Below are positions 35,619-44,635 of a stretch of DNA of 57,956 nt, piece by piece. The notes under the pieces were generated by a model. That model saw only the letters and a list, made by a program, of their open reading frames with translations, was not told the DNA's origin and searched no databases. The position numbers were made by a program, and so were the translations under genes. Within the stretch, counting starts at the first letter, position 1. Every line of letters starts with the position of its first letter. Source of the DNA: Okeania sp. SIO2B3 (GTDB taxonomy: Bacteria; Cyanobacteriota; Cyanobacteriia; Cyanobacteriales; Microcoleaceae); assembly GCF_010672525.1 (NCBI RefSeq), contig NZ_JAAHGH010000042.1, positions 1-57,956 of the forward strand, in the 5' to 3' direction.

Positions 35619-36284
35619 ATGATATCACACGATAAGAAATTTATCTTCATACACATACCAAAATGTGCTGGTACGTCTATGGAAGTTTTTTTCAAAGAAG
35701 AAGTAAAGGCATTAGGATGGCAAAAAGAAACAGGACTAGAATACACTATGAGAATGGATGGTTTAGCTCAGATCCTCAACCTATATCCTGATTACTTTAC
35801 CTTGACATTTATTAGAAATCCATTTGATAGATTTATATCTGTATGGAAACATAGTGAGAGAACAATAAAACACACCGACAATAGACCAAATACTTACTTC
35901 CACAGACCTGAGAGAAATCTGAGCCTTAATGAATACGCAAAGTTAATTAGAGATGGGGAGCCAAAACAGCTAAGTGGTTTTGACCAATATCATTCAAAAA
36001 AACAAGTAGAGTTCATATTAGACTACAATAAGGAAGATTTGTTTGGTATCCCCAGAAAAACAAAAGATAATTGTAATTTTATAGGTAGATTTGAAAATTT
36101 AAAGGAGGATTTTGCAGCAGTTTGTGAGTTACTAGCTATAGAAAATAAAACTCTACCTCATTTTAAAAATAGTCAAAATACAAAACACTATAGTGAATAT
36201 TATGATGACGAAACAGTGGAAATTGTTCGAGAACTATATGCTGAAGATATTGAATACTTGGGTTACAGCTTTAACAGTGACTAG
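35619..36284 (+). CDS. Sulfotransferase-family protein, third
   Basis: The 221-residue protein has FIHIPKCAGTSMEVFF (about 9-24, the PAPS 5'-phosphosulfate loop) and FIRNPFDRFISVWKHS (about 68-83, the 3'-phosphate loop); this matches the Sulfotransfer_2-type group more closely than the two upstream genes do. The start is ATG at 35619 behind aaggaag. It converges on the ABC exporter gene with only 23 bases between stops. Probably another decorator of the same exported product. Confidence 0.85.
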   Translation: MISHDKKFIFIHIPKCAGTSMEVFFKEEVKALGWQKETGLEYTMRMDGLAQILNLYPDYFTLTFIRNPFDRFISVWKHSERTIKHTDNRPNTYFHRPERNLSLNEYAKLIRDGEPKQLSGFDQYHSKKQVEFILDYNKEDLFGIPRKTKDNCNFIGRFENLKEDFAAVCELLAIENKTLPHFKNSQNTKHYSEYYDDETVEIVRELYAEDIEYLGYSFNSD

Positions 36285-36307
36285 CTCTTTTCATGTCATG
36301 TTAATGG

Positions 36308-38302
36308 TTAACCAGTAATGCTGAAATTGAAATTTTCAACTTTGTTGCTCTCTATCTCCATTTTATATTGCTCTGCTTGCATATTCCAGAGGGTAGCATA
36401 TTCTCCATTTTGCTGCAAAAGTTCTTCGTGAGTACCCACTTCAACTAACTTGCCAGCTTTCAGCACCAGAATTCGATCTGCTAGATGTACAGAAGCTAGT
36501 CTATGGGTGACTAAAATAGCAGTCTTTCCCTTGACTAACTCAGCAAAACTGCTATAGATTTCGTATTCACTACGGGGGTCTAAAGCTGCTGTAGGCTCAT
36601 CCAAAATCATGATTTGGGCTTCTTTTTCCCGAACAAAAGCTCTTGCGATCGCTATTTTTTGCCATTCTCCTCCAGACAGTTCAGTACCATTAAATTGCTT
36701 ACCTAAAAGCGTTGCATATCCTTCGGGAAGTTTCTCCACTTTAGTCGCAATTTCTGATTTTTCACTGGCACATTTTAATTTCTCTAAGTCATCCATTGCT
36801 GAAGTATCCCCCAAGGCAATATTTTCACCAATAGTGAGAGCATAACGACAAAAATCCTGAAATACAACACCAATTTGCTGTCGCCATTTTTCAATATTAA
36901 AATCTTTGATATTCTCCTCATCTACAAAAATATTTCCTTTAGTTGGGTCATACAAGCGTGCCAAAAGTTTGACTAAGGTACTTTTCCCCGCACCATTTTC
37001 GCCCACTATAGCGACGGTTTCACCAGGATTTAACCGAAAAGAAATGTTGCTTAAAGCCACCCTACCATCTGAATAAGCAAACTCCACATCATCAAAAACA
37101 ATTCCTGACTTAATTGGTTTGGGTGTTGGCCGACCGGGAATAGGAGTTTGCATCATAGATTGAGAATCCATAAATTTGAAAAATAGCTTCATAAACAATA
37201 TAGATCTTTGTATATTTGTAAAAAGCTGTAGCAATTGGTTGATATTGCTTTGAACGTAACCAAGTGATTGAATCAACAACAAGATACTTCCCGGAGTTAA
37301 CTTACCAGCTAGAGCTTGCAGAATTACCCAACCAAAGCAAAATCCATTGCCAAAAACACTTAATATTCCCAGGGCACTTAAAATCAAAGCTTGTTTGCTT
37401 TGCAGACTATGAATGAGCTGATGCCTATCTTCAAAAGCTTCTAAATAACGCTGACTAAACAAAGAATTCAGTCCAAAAAGGCGTACTTCTTTAGCATAGG
37501 TATCTGTTAACATTAATCCAGAGTAATACTTCATGCGACGAGCTTGAGGACTTTTATGAAAAATTGCCTGCCAAATCCCTGACTCAAGTTTCAAAGAAGC
37601 ATAAGTTTGCGGTAGGTATGTTAATAAAATTAATAGGGGAATCCACCAGTCTACAGTAAACAATAAAGCTAACATGGTTGTGAGGGTTACCAGTATTTTT
37701 AAACCTGTTGAAAAACCCCTTAACAGGATGATTGGTTCGTGACTTATGCTTTCTTGAAGCATTTCTAATTCATCGTAAAACTCTGGGTTCTCAAAATTAT
37801 TAATATCAGCAAAGCTATTAGCCTTGTCTATTAATTTTAGGTTAAGACTAGCCATGAGCTTATCTGACAGTTTCATAAAAGCAATGTTAACCCAAGGGTT
37901 GAGAAGATTCTCTAAGAACAGTGCTACCACCCAAAGCAACACCAGCACGGCAATGATTTTCCAGTCATATTCTCCTCCTGGGACTAGGGAAGCGACCGTG
38001 TCCACCACTTGTTTTTGAATTCCTACAGTGATAGCAGGAATTAAACTTTGCAACAACAATACGATGATTACAAATGCCGTTGCTTTTGGCGCAGTTGTCC
38101 ACAATAAAAATAGAGAAAAACTAATACTTTTGATGAAAATTGTAATAGATTGCTTGAGTTTAGCAATTAATTTTTCTTCGTTATTTTGATTAGTATTTTC
38201 CTGATCATTGTTGTTTTCACTAGCTGTTGTTACTTCCTCAGAATCATCTTGATTATTCTTTTCATTCTTAGATTTTATCTGTTCGCTGGGTTGAATCATC
38301 AT
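36308..38302 (-). CDS. ABC exporter, fused membrane and ATPase domains
   Basis: This 664-residue half-transporter has a disordered Asn/Glu-rich leader (1-45), a six-helix exporter membrane domain (about 60-370) and a nucleotide-binding domain: Walker A GENGAGKS from 434, Q-loop VFQDF, signature LSGGEWQK (542-549), Walker B IMILDEP and switch VTHR. The LSGGxWQK signature is typical of exporters such as the NisT/lantibiotic-type group, but no precursor peptide or peptidase domain is visible. It lies 54 bases after the glycosyltransferase, probably the same operon, and may export a glycosylated lipid or small molecule. Confidence 0.88.
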   Translation of the reverse strand: MMIQPSEQIKSKNEKNNQDDSEEVTTASENNNDQENTNQNNEEKLIAKLKQSITIFIKSISFSLFLLWTTAPKATAFVIIVLLLQSLIPAITVGIQKQVVDTVASLVPGGEYDWKIIAVLVLLWVVALFLENLLNPWVNIAFMKLSDKLMASLNLKLIDKANSFADINNFENPEFYDELEMLQESISHEPIILLRGFSTGLKILVTLTTMLALLFTVDWWIPLLILLTYLPQTYASLKLESGIWQAIFHKSPQARRMKYYSGLMLTDTYAKEVRLFGLNSLFSQRYLEAFEDRHQLIHSLQSKQALILSALGILSVFGNGFCFGWVILQALAGKLTPGSILLLIQSLGYVQSNINQLLQLFTNIQRSILFMKLFFKFMDSQSMMQTPIPGRPTPKPIKSGIVFDDVEFAYSDGRVALSNISFRLNPGETVAIVGENGAGKSTLVKLLARLYDPTKGNIFVDEENIKDFNIEKWRQQIGVVFQDFCRYALTIGENIALGDTSAMDDLEKLKCASEKSEIATKVEKLPEGYATLLGKQFNGTELSGGEWQKIAIARAFVREKEAQIMILDEPTAALDPRSEYEIYSSFAELVKGKTAILVTHRLASVHLADRILVLKAGKLVEVGTHEELLQQNGEYATLWNMQAEQYKMEIESNKVENFNFSITG

Positions 38303-38356
38303 GCTCCTTTTTAATTAACTTTAATTATATTTTTATATTTCTCCTTGCTAGAACAA

Positions 38357-39307
38357 TTAATTTACAGATTGACTTTCAGTAAATAATATTTCTTTTTCAT
38401 ATTCCTTAACGTAATTAGCTGCCATTGTTAGATAATGAAAGTCTCTCATGGCTTTTTGCCGACAAGCTTGAGGCGAAATTTCATTGAGTCTCTCTACAGC
38501 AGCAATATATTCGTTCTGTCGGCGACAAATGAAGCCAACATCAGGTGAAACTAATTCCCGAAAAGCTCCGCGATCGCTACAAATTACCGGAGTCCCCGAA
38601 ATTAATGCTTCAGCCACAACTAAGCCAAAAGGTTCATGGATCAGTGTTGGAGCAAGGAGTGCTTTAGCACCAGCTATTAATTCAGCTTTCTGTTGTCCCC
38701 GTATTTCACCAACAAATTCAACTCCTTGCTCCCGGCACATGGCAGCAAATTGACGTTGATAAAATTCGTCCTTACTGGAGCCTGCCACAACCAGCTTGAT
38801 ACCTAGTTCTTGGGCTAAAAGCAAGGCAATACCAAATCCTTTCAACACCGCTCTTTCTAAACCAGATACCAAAAAAATGAAATAATCAGATTTGGTTTCA
38901 GAATAGATGAATTCAGCAGGATCGATGCTATTATGAACATAGCGATCGCAACCATAACTCTGGGCATGGGAGCGTGAAACAAAAATCCAATTCTCTTTTG
39001 AAAAAGCTGAAACATCATGATTCCCAAAAGGAGCATGAAATGTTCTTACCCAAGGCTTACCACAGGGATCAAAAGAACCATATAGGGGAACATCATGAGG
39101 CTGTAAAATGTCAACATCAAACATTCGCTCCCTAACCTGATTAACACTGTCTGGCAAAGGTTCTAGAATTTGATTATCTCTGAGATCGTAAAAAACATCA
39201 TGTCCTAGTTCTCCCAAGCCTTTAGCAAGTAGGTCTGTGATATGCTGAGATGCAGTTCCAGTCAATTTAGCTGGATATTGATGATTACTCGATATGTAGA
39301 TACGCAT
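38357..39307 (-). CDS. Glycosyltransferase, GT-B family 4-like
   Basis: With the start at 39307 (MRIYISSNHQYPAKLTGTA) the product is 316 residues; upstream ATGs at 39340 and 39325 exist but the GT-B first strand begins here. The N-terminal acceptor domain has TASQHITDLLAKGLGELGH. The C-terminal domain has FLVSGLERAVLKG and the donor-binding EX7E region EPFGLVVAEALISGTPVICSD (about 225-245). It adds a sugar from a nucleotide donor. Directly upstream of the ABC exporter gene, so the two likely act on one product. Confidence 0.82.
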   Translation of the reverse strand: MRIYISSNHQYPAKLTGTASQHITDLLAKGLGELGHDVFYDLRDNQILEPLPDSVNQVRERMFDVDILQPHDVPLYGSFDPCGKPWVRTFHAPFGNHDVSAFSKENWIFVSRSHAQSYGCDRYVHNSIDPAEFIYSETKSDYFIFLVSGLERAVLKGFGIALLLAQELGIKLVVAGSSKDEFYQRQFAAMCREQGVEFVGEIRGQQKAELIAGAKALLAPTLIHEPFGLVVAEALISGTPVICSDRGAFRELVSPDVGFICRRQNEYIAAVERLNEISPQACRQKAMRDFHYLTMAANYVKEYEKEILFTESQSVN

Positions 39308-39687
39308 TTTCTGCTCGATAAAACTCATACAAAGCGCCACTCATTGTGACATTTTGAACTTTACTTCTTGGTTCAACTGAGTACGTCGCTAATCCGACGA
39401 CTCCCCTAGCTAGAAGCACCTCATTCACAGGTATTCACGGTCAAGGTAGTCTTAGGGATTATACTACCACACTGCCAGGAAAGTTGTCAACCAGGTTCAA
39501 GCTGCTCTAGAGTGACCAGCAGGAAGACCAACTATCACATTGGTCAAAAAAATAGCAGAAAAATAATGTATACTTATTCAGTTAAGGCAAAAAAAAACTG
39601 CTATGATTAAACGTGGCAGTAAATCTTGTCAATTGTCCTCCAGTAGCTAAAGCCGAATAGTTTCCAAACTAGAGATTTTTTTTTAAG
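39308..39687. other. Gene-free spacer, possible tnpB 3' relic
   Basis: The minus strand near 39430-39450 reads TLTVNTCE, which resembles the C-terminal end of some TnpB proteins, followed by short broken frames to about 39340. The evidence is too weak for a gene call. The rest is A/T-rich without visible genes. Confidence 0.3.
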
Positions 39688-40587
39688 ATGAACTCATTAG
39701 ACATCTCCAAAAATCCAAAATAAAATCAATTCTTATCCATAAGTTATCAATTATTTCTCCCTGTTGCCAGATGAGCTGTTGCCTGTTGCCTCTTTTCTGG
39801 AGATGTCTATTGAGATTCCACTGGCGATTAGCCGCACAAGCAAATAGGCTAGGAGTTGCCTCACAAAATGCTAAACTCCAGGCAGGTAATTCACCTGAGC
39901 AACAAGCGCATTTACCAAATATCGAGAATAATCTTTTCTTCTGTCGCCGTGCTGAAGAAATTGGCATTGATTCCCTGTTGACTGCCTTCAACTATTACAG
40001 ACCAGATCCAATTGTACTTTCTACTGCTTTAGCAATGGCAACCGAAAAGATCAAATTTATGGTTGCCTATCGACCTGGAGCAATTTCACCGACCTTGTTT
40101 GTCCAACAAATTAATACCCTTTCTGCCTTAAGCAATGGTAGAGTCAGCTTAAATATAATTATGGGTCATTCTCAAAAAGAGTAAGGCTACTATGGTGATT
40201 TTCTCGAACACGATCAACGTTATCAGCGAGCTGAAGAGTTTTTAGAGATTTGTCAAGCTTTTTGGCAAAAAAATGGCGGGTTTACCTTCAAAGGCACTTA
40301 TTACAATATTGAACAAGGGCAAGTCGGTACTCCTTTTGTGGCATCAGAGAGAAATTCTCCTGAAATCTACATCGGTGGGGGTTCGCCCCAGGCACAGGAA
40401 CTCGCTGTCAAGCAAGGTAATTGTTGGTTACTTCTTTTTGATACCCCAGATAAACTGCGATCGCGTATTAAAAGCATAATTGAACAAGGAATAGAGGTAG
40501 GTCTGCGTGGTTCTATCATTGCTAGACCTACTCGTGAAGAAGCCATAGAAGCTGCTTATTCTTTGATTAGTACTGGGAACAACGTGC
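39688..40587 (+). pseudogene. Third luciferase-like monooxygenase, disrupted
   Basis: Three lesions are visible. First, a 108-bp element (39700-39807) sits after codon 4; removing it with one TA gives ATG AAC TCA TTA TTG AGA TTC CAC TGG, i.e. MNSLLRFHWRLAAQ, matching the starts of the paralogues at 21353 and 22538. Second, TAA at 40182-40184 replaces the Gln of the KEQRYYGDF motif; the frame then continues to about 40580. Third, the 3' third is missing at a junction with the pyruvate kinase relic. Preserved motifs include FMVAYRPGAISPTLFVQQINTL and PEIYIGGGSP. Dead gene. Confidence 0.88.
39700..39807. mobile_element. Element with GACATCTCC ends and TA target
   Basis: GACATCTCCAAAAATC at the left and its match ...CTGGAGATGTC at the right are flanked by TA (39698-39699, 39808-39809). 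TA duplication points to an IS630/Tc1-type mobiliser. It interrupts the monooxygenase pseudogene after its fourth codon. A decayed relative is at 18112-18270. Confidence 0.85.
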
Positions 40588-41729
40588 AGTATAACCAGAA
40601 CTCGTAAAAGCAGCAATACAACGCAACGGTAAAATCTTATCTATAATATTAAGTGCTTCACTAATAGCATGAGTTTCATCCGTTTCTGCTGGAGGATAAT
40701 TAATAAACTGCGTATCTTTCTCCACATCTTCCGCAATACGCACCATCATTTCTACTGCTTTAACCGGATACTTACCCACTGCTGACTCCCCAGATAGCAT
40801 TACTGCATCAGTACCATCAACAATAGCATTTGCCACATCACTAGCTTCCGCACGAGTGGGGCGAGGTTCGTGAATCATACTCTCTAACATCTGGGTAGCT
40901 GTAATTACCGGAATACCTCTTTTATTGCACATCCAAATAATCTGTTTTTGCAGCATCGGTACTTTTTCCGGTTTCATTTCTACCCCCAGGTCTCCCCTTG
41001 CCACCATAATACCATCGCATTCTTTGACAATAGCTTCTAAGTTAGCGATCGCTTGTGGTTTTTCGATTTTTGCTATTACTGGCACATCTGCATCTTTTTC
41101 TTTTAAGATTGATTTTAGCGTCAAAATATCTTCAGCACTACGCACAAAGCTCAACGATATCCAGTCTACTCCGTGAAACAAACCAAATTCTAAATCTTTT
41201 TTATCTTTTTCTGTCATTGAAGGTAAGCGCAAATTCAAACTTGGTAAATTAACTCCCTTACGACTTTTGAGTAACCCACCTGTAATCACTTTGCAACTAA
41301 CAGCATTTCCCTCTACTGACTCCACTTCTAATTCTAATAACCCAACAACTCTAATACCTGAGTTCCTGGTTTTGCTTCTTCTGCTAAATATGGGTAGTCA
41401 ATGCCTACTTTTTCTGGTTGATGAGTATCATCAGCTAACGGTATTAGAGCTAGCTGTGCCCCTTCTTCTAAAGTTATTGCACCATCAGGGAGTTGACCCA
41501 CTCTAATTTTCGGACCTTGGAGGTCTTGCAAAATAGTAATGGAAGTATTTAATTCTTCAGAAATAGAGCGCAATAGAGAAACTGTGTAAGCATGGTCTTC
41601 ATAGCTACCGTGAGAAAAATTTAGTCTTGCTACATTTAGACCTGCTTCAATTAGTTGTTTAATTACTTCTGGAGAGTTACTAGCAGGGCCAATAGTTGCA
41701 ACTATTTTAGTCCGATGAGGTATAGACAT
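40567..41729 (-). pseudogene. pyk: Pyruvate kinase, frameshifted and truncated
   Basis: Residues 1-131 (41729-41334) read [20 protein letters not shown] ... [12 protein letters not shown], the pyruvate kinase N-terminus. A frameshift near 41345, where the usual LLDDG stretch is garbled, moves to a second frame (41325-40567) with [46 protein letters not shown] and [14 protein letters not shown], the active-site region. The protein ends after [13 protein letters not shown] at the junction with the monooxygenase relic (about 40575-40585), so the C-terminal allosteric domain is missing. A functional copy must exist elsewhere if the cell uses this enzyme. Confidence 0.9.
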
Positions 41730-41835
41730 AATATTATCTATTTCTTTTTGTCATTAGTTTTGAATAAATTGCATAGTTAGATTATAATCTTTGTATTAAC
41801 TTAATTCTAATCAACAAAGCTGACTGAAATAGCTA

Positions 41836-42087
41836 AGTTTTGCGCTTCACTAGTCTTTTAGTAGGGGTAGGAGACAGGAGACAAGCCACCCCTAGCCCCT
41901 CCTGGGAGGGGAGAAATGGGAATTATAGAGGAGGTAGTCGGAAAAATTATCCCTTGATTTTTCTGCCATAATCGTCCCAAAATACTAGCATGCATGAGCT
42001 TGTTCCGCTGAAAAGCTGATACTTTTTTAGACCAAAAAATGCTAAAACCTTTATCAGTCAATGCTTTGATATTTAATCAGCAAACCC
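41836..42087. mobile_element. MITE family 2, copy 3
   Basis: The 252-bp element starts AGTTTTGCGCTTCACTAGTC and ends ATTTAATCAGCAAACCC, flanked by TAGCTA (41830-41835, 42088-42093). The non-TAATTA flank proves a real 6-bp duplication. Interior blocks match the copies at 35289 (inverted) and 48428. Confidence 0.85.
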
Positions 42088-42240
42088 TAGCTAAATTTAT
42101 ACAGGGGTTGTCACTGTTGGCTGTAATCTGATATGATCTACAAAAATCAACAATTATCTGTTTGATCCTACTAGAATTCAAAACTGAACTACATCCAAAT
42201 AACTAGCAAAAAACATTGCTGGCCAAACACCCTGGTGTAG

Positions 42241-42430
42241 CTCGTCTTTGATAGATGGTTTCCTACTTCTAAAACTTGCTCTAACTGTGGAACTGAATCG
42301 CGAGTCTCTGTCTTGATCGGAGCGTGTATTCAGCTGTGAACGCTGCAATTTTAGCTCAGACAGAGACTTAAATGCAGTGTTAAATTTAGCTATTGCGGTC
42401 AGTAAGAGCTATGCTCTGCTAACGCGTTTC
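42241..42430 (+). pseudogene. TnpB (IS605 OrfB) C-terminal relic
   Basis: One frame reads LVFDRWFPTSKTCSNCG, the zinc-finger entry of TnpB. After a shift near 42320 another frame reads RVFSCERCNFSSDRDLNAVLNLAIA, with the second CxxC and the DRDxNA motif that holds the last RuvC Asp. An in-frame TAG lies just upstream and no N-terminal part is seen. It runs into the tandem repeat at 42431. Dead IS200/IS605-type remnant. Confidence 0.75.
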
Positions 42431-42553
42431 GCGCCAGCTTTGCGCCAGCTTTGTGTTGCGCCAGCTTTGCGTTGCGCCAGCTTTGCGTTGTGCCAGCTTT
42501 GCGTTGCGCCAGCTTTGCGAAGCAAAAGCAAAAGCAAAAGCAAAAGCAAACGA
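42431..42553. repeat. 16-bp tandem repeat followed by hexamer repeat
   Basis: About six units of ccagctttgcgttgcg (one shortened to 11 bases) occupy 42431-42520. Four to five units of aaaagc follow (about 42524-42553). The open frames across this block are repeat artefacts. Confidence 0.85.
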
Positions 42554-42840
42554 CCGTGTGTGCCAGTGGACTGGATAACGCTGACGTTACCAGGTTGAGG
42601 CAGGAATAGAACAAACTATCCAGAGAAAATCATAGATTTATCATAGATAGTCATAAGTTTCTAAGAACGGATAAGTAGCGATCGCCATACTAAGGCCCTA
42701 GCAACCTGATAGCGGCTCTTACCACTATCGGGATCGACAACAGGCCATCCGATCAATATCAACTAGCTGTCCCTGAAGGTGGCGGAAGGTTCTGTCCCCA
42801 CTTCACTCATTCTTTACAACCACAACCAGGAGTTACTTCT

Positions 42841-44448
42841 ATGTACACCTTTCCTATTTTTTCCAAATCATTTTTGTCCTCCCTAGACCAGGAAACACTA
42901 TTACGCTTCGTTGAGTATAAGAAAAAGTTCGATAAAGGGGAAGAGTTACCCCCAGAATCGAAGGAGTTGCTTGGTCGCTTTTTTCCCGAGTTGTTGGACT
43001 TTAAGGATTACATTTTCAAGGCAGTAGTACCGGCCATGTTAACAAATATAAATGGAGGAGCGAAGTTAACCCTGCCACTAATTGACAAGGAAATTCTTGA
43101 CAAACAGGATGCAATTCCCTATTTCTTGTGGGGGATGTTCTACGACAGTTGGAAACCAACACCTGAAGAAGGAACTACAGTATTTTTTACTGGTTTCCAA
43201 AACGGCGATCAAAAATCTGATGTTCCTACAATTCGGGGAGAGAACAATGAGAAGAAAAAGATTTACTATTCAGCTCTTACTCCCGATCTATTCCCGAAAT
43301 ATGAAGACAAGGTAGTTGGTTTTTGGGAGGAACTATTAGATAACCGCAATGCCAATAAACCACTGATGGGACTTTACCTAGACTTGTATTTCTACCTATA
43401 CTGGGACTTGCATCTTGGAGTCGAACGCGGTGACATTATTCAAGATGTTCTAGATATAGGAAGGAGTTTTATGAATGTCATTGGTTATCTAAATCCGCTC
43501 GAATCTATTGTCTACACAAGCTACATGGATGTGCGTGAAAAGCGCCAGTCCTTGAATGATTGGATTAAAGACAATATCAGTTCAGGCTCAGGCGAAGAGG
43601 AGAAAAAGACATTCGTACATTACTGGCTCAAGAATAGCGAACAAGATGACAACTCGAAATATTTTAATCAGGACGATATTATTTTCGAGTGCTTCCACAA
43701 TTTTCTGGCCTTTAGCCAGTGGGGGAATACTATTTACAATATCATCGAGAGGTTCATCAATAACGAGGCTAATATTAAAACGAAATTTGAAACAATGATG
43801 AATGCTGGCAATTCAGAAGAACCTGATGATAAGGGATTTAGCCCCCTTGATTATTTTGTAATGGAGTTATTCCGCTGGATTTCGCCAAACAGTGGAAGCA
43901 TCTCTAATATAAAAGATAACAAAATCTTCTCAATCCCAGGAATCTACGAAGGAATCAACTTATATAACTACCATACAACTCCGCACGAGGCCACCAGCGA
44001 CTATGAGATACATTGGACAGACCCTGGAGATTTCAATCCCGATCGCTACAAAGAGGAAAATGTTCCGACTAGCGATGAAATTACTGAGGAGAAGTGCAAA
44101 CAAATCGGATTTGTCCAATGTCCTTTCCACAAGGCGGATTTCAACGTGGATGATGGACGAAACGCTCAGGTGACTAATAGTGGATTTGGTACTGTTTATA
44201 ACGTTACTGAGGGCAAAACATATCCTGTGATTGACTATGCAGGGTACGCGCCCTTCGGTTTCGGATACCGTCGCTGCCCAGGGGAATTATTCACTGTTTT
44301 TGTGATCAAGGAGTTCCTGAAAAAGGTATGGAATGATGGTAACCAAATCCAATTCAAGGAACTAGATGAACCAAGTGGGGGGTATGAGCAACTTCCCTTA
44401 GGACCGCGTGCAGTACTTCCCGACAAATATGGATTTGAGACTTACTAA
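42841..44448 (+). CDS. Divergent cytochrome P450-like haem protein
   Basis: The 535-residue protein has P450 landmarks in order. ELFR (342-345) is the ExxR of the K helix, a meander ends in GDFNPDRY (396-403, like PERF), and the haem loop FGFGYRRCPGE has Cys479. The expected I-helix oxygen-activation motif (AGxxTT) is not seen; residues 280-300 read ECFHNFLAFSQWGNTIY. About 65 extra residues (404-468, with CPFHKADFNVDDGRN) lie between the meander and haem loop. Missing I-helix acid/Thr is known in P450s that do not activate O2, such as CYP74 and peroxygenases. AGGAG precedes the ATG. It converges on the ferritin-like/propeller pair. Confidence 0.78.
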   Translation: MYTFPIFSKSFLSSLDQETLLRFVEYKKKFDKGEELPPESKELLGRFFPELLDFKDYIFKAVVPAMLTNINGGAKLTLPLIDKEILDKQDAIPYFLWGMFYDSWKPTPEEGTTVFFTGFQNGDQKSDVPTIRGENNEKKKIYYSALTPDLFPKYEDKVVGFWEELLDNRNANKPLMGLYLDLYFYLYWDLHLGVERGDIIQDVLDIGRSFMNVIGYLNPLESIVYTSYMDVREKRQSLNDWIKDNISSGSGEEEKKTFVHYWLKNSEQDDNSKYFNQDDIIFECFHNFLAFSQWGNTIYNIIERFINNEANIKTKFETMMNAGNSEEPDDKGFSPLDYFVMELFRWISPNSGSISNIKDNKIFSIPGIYEGINLYNYHTTPHEATSDYEIHWTDPGDFNPDRYKEENVPTSDEITEEKCKQIGFVQCPFHKADFNVDDGRNAQVTNSGFGTVYNVTEGKTYPVIDYAGYAPFGFGYRRCPGELFTVFVIKEFLKKVWNDGNQIQFKELDEPSGGYEQLPLGPRAVLPDKYGFETY

Positions 44449-44635
44449 GAGGAGATAAAGATTAAAAGCTCTAGGGTGCATCTTATTATTTGCTCTCCTA
44501 CCCAGTGTATTAGGGGATGGGGACTCTGTGAGACTCTTGACAAAGTAGATTTCCAGAATATCTGGAATACAATGAGGGCGATCGCTGCATTCGAGATAAC
44601 TGTGGCGATCGCTCTCTAGCTTCTCATTTGCAATC

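Noticed and set aside
42377-42598. Frames on both strands of the 16-bp repeat
   Set aside because: Low-complexity translation of a tandem array; only the first residues belong to the TnpB relic.
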